Shown here one piece after another: positions 48,878 to 61,000 of a DNA stretch of 64,000 nt (position 1 is its first letter; every line of letters begins with the position of its first letter). This stretch comes from Cymodocea nodosa. Its lineage: Eukaryota > Streptophyta > Magnoliopsida > Alismatales > Cymodoceaceae. The notes under the pieces were generated by a model that ran no database searches, had not been told where the DNA came from, and was given only the letters and a program-made list of their open reading frames with translations. Location: the NCBI GenBank assembly GCA_036874045.1, contig CM072338.1, forward strand, positions 21,908,501-21,972,500, read 5' to 3'. Position numbers and translations under genes: made by a program.

Positions 48878-51800
48878 ATGGTGGCAGTGAGCGCCACGCT
48901 GCGGCGACTGTTGCCGCTCCTCCTCGTCTGTTGTTCTCCAGCCTTGTCCATCGGCGATGGCGAGGACTACGTCCGCCCCCTTCCCCGCCGAGCCCTAACA
49001 TGGTGGCCATGGACTCGCAGCAAGTCTCCCGATCCTCAGCAGGTTCGTCTGTTCGTAGCTTCGATTTCGATTAGTCCCCATTCTCTTTTTCATTTCCTAT
49101 GAAGCAAAAAAAAGAAGAACTAATCAATGTGCAAAGCGTGTCAAATGATTGGAAGTTGCTGTTGAAAGACGGATTTCAGGTATTCTATAGGTGTTTGTTT
49201 ACTGATTATCATATCAGCATTCAATTAAATAAACTTCGATCAACGACGGCTGACCTATAAAGCAAGAACGTGTACCTTGTTGCTGAAGAAGTCTTCATCG
49301 TCTTCTTTTCTCGCGGGTTAGAATCCCTGAGTTTGCATCACACGGTACTCACTTTGCAAAAACTCGGCCTTCGTGCACAGTGGGACGCACTCATTGTGTG
49401 CATGCTGGGTCGGGTCTGTTAGACACACCTACGGAGTCGCCCCGTTTCGAATGGCCATATAAGTACTTACTTCAGGAGAAACTGGATTATGGTGTGTTCT
49501 GCATGCTGGATCGAGAAATCACATTTTTGTCTCTTCTGTTTTGTTACCAATTTATCACTATAAATGCTTGGATTGATTAGTTCTAGTATTCTTGATTTAT
49601 GTGTAGCTAGCGAAAAGAATCGAGAAAATTTGAGATTTTCTGCAGTAATGTAAATCATGCTATTTGCGCTGGGGCAACGTGGTTGAAAGGGAACTAATAG
49701 TTTACCATAATATTATTGGTGTGGATTTGATGAATTTAGTAACTTATTGATGGGAATAGAAATAATGCATCGTCATTATTTGCATTAGAAAAGCTATGAA
49801 TTTCATTTATATTTGTTAAAATAGGAGCATCTAATTCAAAATTAATTGACCATGAATGAAAAACCCTTCCATGTAGGGATTCAAGTCATGCCCTCATTTA
49901 TTTAATGTAAGACTATTTCATGATTCTTCTTTCCTTGTGACCTTTTGTAGACCCTACAATTATTTCTTTTTTGATTTAAGTGAATGTATAAGGCATAGGT
50001 TCATTTGAACCTCCTTTGGAACTAATAATATATCGAATGTAGACAACCATCTTAAAATTAATTGATAATGAGTAAAAAATTCCTTCTATACGTATGTTCA
50101 TATAAGGCTTATCGGGGAAACAACCTAATAAGACTGGGATAGATGTTATCAAAAAGGGGCACTTTAATAAGGCTGTTAATCATGCCTTCTATTTTATTAG
50201 TGTTAGCCATATTGAAACAAAGACAACCATGAATGATGAATCTAGAATCAATGATGAAAAATTTTTAAATAATGCAAATAAGAATATGATCAAAATTAGC
50301 AACTAATTTTTAACAAGAGATTATCATTTAATTTATAAAATAAAATCAACATCTATCTTCCAACAGGCAAACAACAAATAGGCATTTAACTATAAAAAAT
50401 GAAGACACCACTATTACACTAACCTTGTAGCATAGAACTATAGAAATGTTGAGTTGACCAATGATGCTAGTGTGGACATAAAGGTGGACTTAGAACTTGG
50501 TGACTGTTTATTTGCAAAAAATCTTGGTAATTATCATGCTGTAAAAGGGAGAAACAATGGAGAAGGGGAATGATTGCGTGAGGTAGAGGCAGGAGTAATT
50601 CAAAAGTCTTATTAAAATCATTGAAGGGAATAATTCAAAAAGGATTTTCTCTTCAACCTTATTAGAATAATCCCACATTAAAAGTGAGAATGATGCTTGC
50701 TTACATATATATAATAGACCTCTTTATATACAATCAATTGATTTTAAATTGAATGTTTTCACATTTCTACATGATATTAGAGTAAAAAATGGTCTTCTAT
50801 ACCAAAATTCCCAAACATCTACTTTATCTAAAGACGAAGACATTTATAAGATCTAAAAAAAGATTAAAAGTAAGGTATATTGGAATTTTCTCACATTGAA
50901 ACGTAAGGATGAAATTTTCCCATGTACAGATGAGAACTCTCCACTCAAAATCAATTGACTTTGTGTTCACATTTTAAGAAACTCTTAATGTGCCAGGCTG
51001 ACTGGACACACTTTCATCATAAGAGTTGAGAGATCTGAATAACTGAGCTACCAGCTATCAAAGATATCCAATTTGTTGAATGAGCTGAAACAGTACTATT
51101 CCAATAATATCTACGAACTCATAATCCTTTTTTCAAAGTTCATTAAAGCCTTTTGGTCAAAGTAGGGCAATGCAATAAACATTTCAAAGGAATACTAAAC
51201 TACAGATAGCATTGTTTTATTTTCTGTGGTGGAATGTATACTAGAAGATTATTTTTTGTTTTATAAATGTTTTCTTTTAAACTTCACTTAGTTATTGGAG
51301 TTGACCGTGAAAAATTTTGCAGGTTCATGTTTCTTTGGCCGGGGGCAAATACATGAGAATTTCGTGGATCACCAACGATGAGTCTTCTCCCTCAAGTGTT
51401 GATTATGGAACATCTTCTGGAAAATATCAATCATCATCTCAAGGGGAAAGCACATCTTACAGATATTTGTTATACACATCTGGAAAAATTCACCATGTTG
51501 TCATTGGACCATTGGAAGATGATACTGTTTACTTTTATCGATGTGGAGGGCAGGGTCCTGAGTTCGAACTTAAGACCCCTCCCTCTCAATTTCCAATTAC
51601 TTTCGCCATTGCTGGTGATCTTGGTCAAACAGAGTGGACATCAACAACATTAGATCACATGGCCAAATGCAAATATGATGTGCATCTCCTTCCAGGAGAC
51701 CTCTCATATGCTGATTATCAGCAGCATCTTTGGGATTCATTTGGAAAGCTTGTACAACCACTAGCTAGTACAAGACCATGGATGGTGACTGAGGGAAATC

Positions 51801-53295
51801 ATGAGAAAGAGAGCATACCACTATTTGAAGCTGCATTTCAATCATACAATTCACGGTGGAAGATGCCTTTTAAAGAAAGTGGATCACCATCCAACCTGTT
51901 TTATTCCTTTGATGTTTCTGGGGTGCATGTTATCATGCTTGGTTCTTACACAGATTATGACAAGTCATCTGATCAGTATAACTGGTTGAAGGTTAGGTTG
52001 ATTTTCAGAGTTAGATGCCTTCATTTTTCCCACACACCTTGGATAACCATTGTCTCGTTGGATTTGTAGAAGTAAAGCCATTATAATTGTTCTGAAATAC
52101 TAGCATAAGTAGAGTTTCCTTGAAAATTAATAATCATATCTGGATTTTCTTGTTAAGATGCTAAGTCTCCTTATTAGTTAAGAATAATTGTCCTTACCCT
52201 TTTGGAAAAAAGATACTATGTTAGCGTATACATATAATACCTTTATTTTTCTGCCTATATATCTATTGAAATATATAAGCATGATAGCCATAGACTTTGC
52301 TATCAGTTCTATTGCAATATTAGCCATTAATTTTGTTATTCAAATCCTTTCCACATGAGGTGGACAACCTTAGCAAGGTGATCATGAAGTTTAAGATGCG
52401 AAATCCTAAACAGGAGTCTTTGTTGTTTTATTCCACTCTTTAGTGGAATCACGTACAACCAACTAGCTGAAACACATTTAGTATGCTTACGGTTCAATGT
52501 ACTTTCTCTGAATCTGATTCTTAAGGATTCAAACAGCTCTACTAACTGGCGAATTAATTGCTTTTTTCCTAGGCTGATCTAGCTAAGGTGGACAGACAAC
52601 GAACACCTTGGCTCTTGGTGGCATTTCATGTTCCATGGTATAATAGTAATTGGGCTCATTGTGGTGAAGGAGATGATATGATGGCTTCACTTGAACCTCT
52701 ACTTCATGCTGCTGGTGTAGATCTCATGATTGCTGGACATGTTCATGCATATGAACGTTCGGTATATTCACTGATTTTCTACAGATCTTTCTTGGGAGAT
52801 TCATTTATTGTTAACAAACTAATTTTAATGTAGTTCTTGACTTTCAGGAGCGTGTAGTAAATGGCAGAAAAGACCCTTGCGGAGCAATCCATATCACCAT
52901 TGGTGATGGTGGCAATAGAGAAGGTTTAGCACATAGGTGAGCTTATATCATCTTGCATCACACTTATTGCTCATATTCATTGAGCTTCTTAGGCATGCTT
53001 TCTATATTTTCTCTTGTGAAATGTGGAACCCAAGCATGAGTCTATTCTTTGTGTGATTGAGCTGCCCAACAGATTTAAAAACCCAAAGCCTGATTGGTCT
53101 GTCTTCCGGGAGGCAAGTTTTGGTCATGGAGAGCTTACTATCATGAATTCAACCCATGCATTTTGGAGCTGGCATAGGAATGATGATGATGAGGTAGTCC
53201 GGTCAGATCAGGTATGGATCAACTCACTTGTCGGTTCAGGATGCATTCCTCACATGCAACAGCATGATAACAGGGTGATCGTTATGCGTCGTTAA
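48878..53295 (+). CDS. Purple acid phosphatase (PAP18-like)
   Basis: Secreted dinuclear metal (Fe-Zn/Mn) phosphomonoesterase of the plant low-molecular-weight PAP group, involved in phosphate release. Five exons: 48878-49042, 51323-51991, 52573-52761, 52848-52936 and 53073-53295. Phases agree, introns are GT-AG, and the product is 444 residues. There is a signal peptide in the first 25 residues (RRLLPLLLVCCSPALS). The five metal-ligand blocks are intact: GDLG (Asp154), GDLSY (Asp181, Tyr184), GNHE (Asn214), AFHVPWY (His297) and GHVHAYE (His334, His336). FREASFGHGEL and the WHRNDDDE tail are typical of PAP18 and its relatives. An N-terminal fibronectin-like domain is covered by residues 56-145. 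Intron 1 is 2.3 kb and shows nothing recognisable. Confidence 0.95.
49043..51322 (+). other. First intron of the purple acid phosphatase gene
   Basis: Begins gttcgt and ends ttttgcag. Mostly AT-rich. Short ORFs at 49380-49660 have no recognisable homology, and I see no element boundaries. Confidence 0.7.
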
Positions 53296-54600
53296 CTAAA
53301 CTTGAATCTGGTACGATCCAAATTGAAGGAATTCAATACATCTTTATGAATAATTGTGTAAATGCTATGGCAGCTGAACTTATGCTGTAGTTATAATTTA
53401 CATGTTACTTCAATATTTTATCAGAATAGGAATGTATATTTAGTGGAATGATCCATTACTGTTTGGGACTGTAACATTCGAGCCAATCTCAGCCACACAT
53501 TACGCAAGGAATGGTTGAGATTTTGTTCTATAATAGTAAGTTGTAACTTTTATATATACATCATCCTTATAGTTAAACTAATATAGAAAATGCATGTAAA
53601 AACATATTTAAAAGCTAAGAAAAATAACCTGAGCTTGATACCGTTCATGGAGCATTTTTGTGAAAAATGGAAAGTTGTGAATCTTTTTTTTTTTTGAAAA
53701 AAAAAACATTGAAAATGGTTACAGTGATCGACCATGATTGAAAATTTTTGGTATATTTATTGCCGAAGGAGAGACGGTTCCTTTCTTGATCAGTTGAACG
53801 CTAAGTTGCAAGAACGATGCTTTAGAGCAGCAGCTTACTTCAGCCTGTTTTCTCCCATGTTACTCTTTATTTGCATTGGGAATTGGGGTTAGAACTTACA
53901 AAGGATTGCTAATTTCTGCGTATTGGTAAAAACATGAGACTGTTAAAAAAATTATTCTCTCTTTTCCGGAAAGTTTTATATCAAATTGGCGAATCTACTA
54001 ACTACTCGTAGAAATAGTATTCTTTACAATTTATATCGTAGTTTGTGGCGTACATAATTGATTTAATTAGAATCATGAATGGTTGTTTAATTGAATGAGA
54101 TGTAGTTACGAAGTCAACAATAAATAAGAGTATCATGAAATGATTTGTGATTTTATTATTTAACTTTATGATGCAAGTGATGCTTTTATTATTTTTACAA
54201 TATTAATATTTTTATTTATTATTTATTAGATACTGTACAAATAAAAAAGCAAGATATTTTCAAATCAGATTTTTTAAGTTGATATTTGCCTGCAGGTGCA
54301 TATTGCAGGACTTAAATGTGTGCATTGTGCTGTTCTTGGACTAATGTCTAATATATGGATTGTTTCTAGAAAATTCCATACGGTTAGGGAACCGTGTCTA
54401 AAGTTTAGTGTAATCGTAGTCTAGCAGAAATTTATTTTCAATCGTAGCAGCATCTTGATTGCACACCATACAAGAGCCAACTGCGAGAAAATGGTTGCAT
54501 TTTCAATGACTTTTATTGGCGATCGATAGTATTCCATGGTTTACCAATTTTTTTATATACAATCTGGTCTTTTTAATCAAGAAAATCATCAAATTAATAA
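53296..54600. other. Convergent 3' intergenic region
   Basis: The purple acid phosphatase gene and the SAC phosphatase gene end towards each other here. It is AT-rich, holds both 3' UTRs, and shows no gene or recognisable repeat apart from A/T runs near 53680-53710. Confidence 0.6.
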
Positions 54601-57600
54601 TCACAGAAGATTACAAAGACGGGGCCGGGAGCACAACTGCCTCCTCTTGAACTTCACCAAAGCCGCTATTCCAGCTGTCAAACCAGCCCATAGTACAGAA
54701 GAAACGACGTTTTGGGCATTCTTTGCGGTTGCTGGAGAAAAAGCTTGTGACAGTTAACACCTTCATGAATCGAGATGTGAAAGAAATCCAGCAACAAAAC
54801 GATGTTTGGCAGGGTAACGAATGGAATAACCTTGATTAATTGTGAACGTAGTCAGCGTAAGACCTCCAACTATTACAGCAGATGCGATTGGAAGATACTG
54901 TGAGTTCAACATTTAAAAAATATGAACCAATATAAAAGTGGACCAATTAAAAAAAATGGCGTGCCCAGGGAATTACACTACTCACAGATAATGAATCAAA
55001 TCCATTACTCAGAAAAGGGGATGAAGCACATCTGTTGAGATTGTAGCGTCCGCTAGCAAGATCTAGTGCATCCTACAGCAAGCACCCAAGTAGATTGTAA
55101 TGTTTCAGGAAGAAGAATGCATTGAAAAGGCAATCTTAACAGCATGGCATAAGCATTGGAAGAGAAAATACTTGTCGGATCCCATCCTGAAAATTATTCA
55201 TGTAGTATCTTGAAACTGCACTAACTCCATCCTTGATAAAGCCCGACAGAGTTTGCCTGCCAAACCTATGAAGTCGAAAACAGACTGTGGGTAAGAATTG
55301 GATATGCATACCTGAAAGTAATGTATTGAGATTTAGAAGATGCCTGACAAGGTCCCCTTTCAGTGCATGTGTACCAGAATACTCCAAGCTTACGTCGTTG
55401 CCATGATCAACCCATACTGTTACATGAGAAAATATGCCATAGAGATAAATTTGCAAAATATAAAATCAACTTGAGTGACAATTAAAATAAAAAATCTTCG
55501 AGGCATACATATGTTGAAATTTTCGTTTACTTCAGGATACAATGATATAGAATCATTTGCAGAAAACACTCCCATCCTTCTTAACTGCATGTCCAAGGAT
55601 TTTCTGCCCAAGTAACACTAGCGAAACAATAATTTTAAACTCATATTAAAGAATGTGAATTAAAATTTGATAAATAAAATGAAACCGAGAAAACTTTGTA
55701 ATAAAATTATAAGCATCAAAATTTTTAAAAATAATTACAAATAGAATCGATAGTTCTTGAGTAAGACAAAGGATGAATAATCCCACTAAAAGTAAATATC
55801 AAATGGGAAATATTATAATTCAACTTCGAAAATATCATACTAAAACATTTATATTGACAAATGGGAGGACTGTAAGAACATAACAAGTGCTTATCACTTC
55901 TTGGGTTGTCATCACTATCTAACTGGGTTCGACCACCATATCCTTTCGATGTCCAAAAACCACCTAATCATAATCTCCTTGAATGTATATTTTAGAATTT
56001 AACAAAGCAAATCAAAGTCAATGTGCATGTGCATATAACCTAGAATATATAAAGGACAAATGAAAACCAGGAAAAAAAATAATGAAAGAGAATTCCTAGA
56101 AACCTGTGTCACATTCGTCCGGTCAAGGCAATCAATGCAGTTGATTCTCATTATTCCTTCCTGCTCTAACAATAGTTTTCCTTCCAGATTTTGCATAAAA
56201 TAACTGTACAGCTGGCATATACATTAGTGAGAGAAGTATCTCTTCTAGCATAAATAGAAAAAAACTTCGTACAACTAGCTATGGACTTTCTTGTTTCTGA
56301 AGATTACCCTTGCTTCTCAATATCGTTGCAAATATTGTCGTAGAGAGGCTGCAAGCCGTCAACATTTGCAGTACAATGGTAACGATGGAAATCAAAAGAA
56401 ACATATCTGCAAAACAGGCACACAGTAAGGCATTAGTCATAGAGATGTTATAAGTTAACATTTGCACATGAAATTAAACATCGACACATGTTGGTGAAAT
56501 TTCACCAACATGTATCATTCTTCAATTTATCGACAACATTGAAATCAAGGTCGGCATGATAATTTTATTTAAACACCTCGTTTTTCTTTCCATGTTCTTA
56601 TCAACATGTCATCGATATATGTTTTACTGACACATCATTTTTTAATCTCACCAAAGTCCAACACAAATTTGAATTAAATTCCTTGCATTTGCATTACGGT
56701 AATGTTGGGAATCAAAAGAAACATATCTGCAAAATGGGTACAGGGCATTTCTGTCACTGCAAAACGAAACATATTTGCTGTGAAAGGAAAGTTACATTTT
56801 GATAATTATAGTAGATGACCAACTTAATCTGTAAGAAACCTGTTAGCTTAATTTGTAACTCACAGTTTTAACAATTCCACTTGCTTAGCATATCAACTAA
56901 AATTTTAAGCAATTCTAATCACATAAAGCTTTAACACTATTAACCTCTTTATGGTTGTTAGATCAGTGTTACTAGACTTATATTTTCATTTTTTCGTCTG
57001 ATATGTATCCATTTTATGGCAATGATTGTTTTTACTTCATTGCTATTTCACTTGAACAACATCAATAACTCCTTTAAAAATAAATAAATAAATAAACGCA
57101 AGAATGGAAATGAACATATTGTGTGTCAACTGTCAATTTGTTACATGTATTCATTTCATAAAGAATTCAATTATAGGAATCACCTCACATGTGAAACTCT
57201 CTCCATTTCAGAAGCATATTTTTCACTTAGCTGGCCCTCATCACCACACTGCAGTATAAAGTCATTTCACATTTCAAAACCTCAGAAAAAGTCTGATGCA
57301 CTAATATGGATTGTAGCAAAAGATAGATGACAAAGAACGATGCACTTCTTCACCAAGATAAATTTAAGTTCGAACATGTCCAGACAATGAAATCATGATG
57401 ATGACTAAATGATAAAAAGGACAAATAATTAGATTTACAAATGAAAGCAACTGAAGCAAAATAGATGTGAAATCATTTCAGGACATGCACAAGCATAAAC
57501 CAAATGCGGCTTTGGTTGCTTTACCTGTTGACAGAAACACTAGTAATGCAGGAACATATTTCCAATTATTTATTTGATGGTACCCACTGAAATATTATTT

Positions 57601-58052
57601 AAAGTATGGAGAATTGAATATAGATAATGAGTGACACCTAAGTGAACCCACTGGGAAACATTTGTTGCACTTTGCAAATCACGTCATATAAATTTAGTCA
57701 AACAATAACTAGTTCGCTCTTATAGTTGACAAAGTGAGAGAGATATATATCTTTAAAAATCAATGATAGACTAAGCAAAAGAAGAACTTGTTAACCATAC
57801 TTTTGGGAGTGGTTATTTATATTTTTAACCACCTAACTTCTATAGGAAAACTATTACAGCTAATAGACCCAGATTGGCAGAGAATCACTAATTATAATAT
57901 TATGAGAAGGCAGAATTCCGCTGTTTCCTCTGTTGCTACAAGGCAAAAAATCTTCCTCTGTCACTTCCATTTCCTCCACTCCCTCTCCCACTCATTCAAT
58001 GTACTCCCATGTGAGCTAACTTCATCACCCAAAAAACTCACTCCCTCCCTAC

Positions 58053-58088
<36 letters not shown>

Positions 58089-61000
58089 TCTAGTGAAGAG
58101 AAGAAAACCTTACTTCATGCTTGATCTCGAGCATTGTAAGTGTGTAAGGATTTGATTCTTTTAACTAGGTTTTGTCTGGAATCGGTAATGAGTTCCTTTC
58201 TTCATGAACTCTGTGCTGATTCACAACATCTTTGATATTGGGTTTCTTTTACCAACACATTCACAAGTCCATCCATCATAAAGAGACAAACAGGTGGAAT
58301 GGAATCTCCAGACTTGTCCTCCTTGCTCTCCAAATGCTTTCGTGGTGATGACAAGTCACAGTTCATCTCGTCATTCCTAAAGGTAACTTTTCATTTCCTT
58401 CTTCTATTTTTCATGTTGGGATGGGAGGGATGGGAAAAAGGTCATCTCTTTTCTTGAGATGGTGTGGATTGAATTTAGTTGGCCTTCTCATGAAAATGGA
58501 TAGAAATTCCTCACGGAAGCTCTTGATTGATCAATGGCACAGGGTAGGGCAACATGATTTGACTAAGTGAAGGCTTTTGTATTTTGTAGGTAGTTTACAA
58601 TTTGGTATCCATAGAATCCAACATAAAATATTGACATGAACGTATCCAAACATGAAATCTTTGCATTTCATTAGCGAAAGTATTTACCATTACCAGAGAC
58701 CTAAAAATATAGATGGCGTGCCATTAACAGTTCTCTTTGAAATAATGAAGAGTGTGACTACTTTGATCCTATTGTCAAATTCTGCAACTGTTTTATTAAT
58801 CAAAATTTTTATTTGCTGGAGAAAATATGCATACGACAGAAAACCATGAGGAAAGAAATACAGAATGCCAATCCAATATGGGAGTTAGAAATAAATGACC
58901 CCAGTTATATGTCATTATTAGTTCTCTTTTTTTCCTTCTTGAAGATTTGTAACCAAAGCTAGTAAGTTAGATTATTATTTTATTTAAAGAGTTCTTGGTT
59001 ATTTCAATTAGATTTGACATCTGACTGATTAGATACATTAATTAATATAATTATCAGAATGGTGATAAAAAACCTAGCAAAAAAGTACCGCAACAGATCT
59101 ATAATTATCTAACTCCTAGCGTCAGTTGATTTTTCCACTGCAGAATGTTCAGTGCCCGTGAAGTGCTGGAAAGTTGTTGACAATAAAAAAATCTACAAAG
59201 ATGGTAAATGACAATCAAACTTGTTGTTACAAGTTACAACACCACCATGTGAAATTTTTTTCCTATCCTTTTGTTTGTTTTTTCGGCTTACCAGCTTGTT
59301 TTAACAGATTGTAGACACATCAACTTATTTTCGAGATGGTTGGTACATGAGAGAATATTAGCAACTACATCTGAAAATTACTTCCATTTGTAATATAAAC
59401 TAAGGTGCTGTTTGATTGGCATTTATGGGCATTTATTGTTAAATATGCCCAAAAATGCTTGGCATCCAATCAAACAGTAAAAAACACACATTTGAAAAAC
59501 ACTATTCCAAAATACTACTTTGGATAGCATTTGAAAATTGCTGGTTTTTTCCCCGTTTACCCTTTATTTAACCACACTTTTATTTTTTTACCCTCAACCA
59601 TTCCAAATATTTCTCGTCTCACCAATGCATCTTTTCTTCCTCCTGAACGTTAATATTGGGCTTTTTTTTAGATGGAGTGTGTTCAGTTTTGGTTCTCTTG
59701 TTATTGTACCATTGTTCATAGTTTTGCTGCCTATAAACAGTAAAAGCTGCGCCATTCAAGTTTAGCATTAGTTTATAAACGGTTAACATGAAATGGGTGC
59801 CATATGATGTGAAGTGTTTTAAAATAACCTTGAGCTTTTATTTTACAGCCAAATCATGTATTTTGAAGTTTATGTAGATGTATATATGTCATTGGAGTTC
59901 AGAACTTTGATGGTTTAACCATGGAGACTCAGCCTTAAACAAAATTCAGCATTTTTTGATAGAGTGGACACACCATTTTCGATAGAGAAAAAGTAAGATG
60001 TGTCTGGATGATGCAACACACCTAATCAATTTTGAAAATGTTACCCATCCAAAACACGGGCTAAATGCTAGTAAATTCAAATGTCTATCCATGATACCAC
60101 AGATAAGCTCTTCATTGCTAAAAAAAATATTGTAAAATGAAAAATAATTATATTCCTATAAACTTCAACCATTGAAATTTTGATCTCTCTATGTAGGATC
60201 AACAAGATGATTTCTCTCAATTTTAGTTATACACCTAAAAACTATGATATAATGTCTTGGGAACAACAAATAATTGACATATTAAGGAAGCAGCATGGAA
60301 ACTAATAAAAGCACCACTGCATTCAAAACATATCATTGTCGATCATTCCTTTAAGCATGCAAAGAGATCACAACTTTTGTGGATGAATAGTATAATAAAA
60401 ATATTAAACATTTAAAGCAAACTTCTCATGCTACTATTTGGTATGTATATATCACAATTATAAAAAATGAGGAAATAATCATACTTTGTCAGTCAGGTCA
60501 ACCACAACTATCTCTCCATATCTCATTTTAAGATCATGAAAATGCCGTTCAACAACTTTTGGCTGCAAGACACACTAAGTTATAACCCACAGAAATCAGC
60601 CAGCAGTAAAGCAAACCAGAATATTTTAACCTAATTAAACCAAATAAAGATTGCATAAAATATATAGAAGAAAAAGATTCGTGTAGTCAACCCCACGTAG
60701 TGGAATTACAATTTAGATTATTGTTGTTGTAAACCAAAGAAAGCTTGCATACCGTTTCTTCATGGCTTAATATACTGAGCTGTGGCCTATAGCTAAGGTC
60801 TGCAATTTGCTCCCAAAGAAGTGGAATGGAACCACGTATCTATCAGCCAGGTAAATCAAGACAGCAAACAATTTTATTATAGACCCAAGAGGTCCTCATG
60901 TACAACAACACTAACAAATATAAAACCCAGCCAATACAGAAACTCTTCAACAATTTCAGTTGTAGATCCAAGATGACCAAAAATATAATGCAAGAAAAAG

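Larger units (their letters stand above)
57249..60484 (-). other. 3.2 kb intron of the SAC gene
   Basis: It lies between SAC exons with matched phase 0. It contains, on the plus strand, a CT-rich leader and a possible orphan coding exon (58299-58382), and a foldback element (59408-59477). The rest is AT-rich. Confidence 0.7.

Noticed and set aside
51378..51989. Alternative-frame ORFs over the purple acid phosphatase
   Set aside because: Shadows of the long second exon of the PAP gene.
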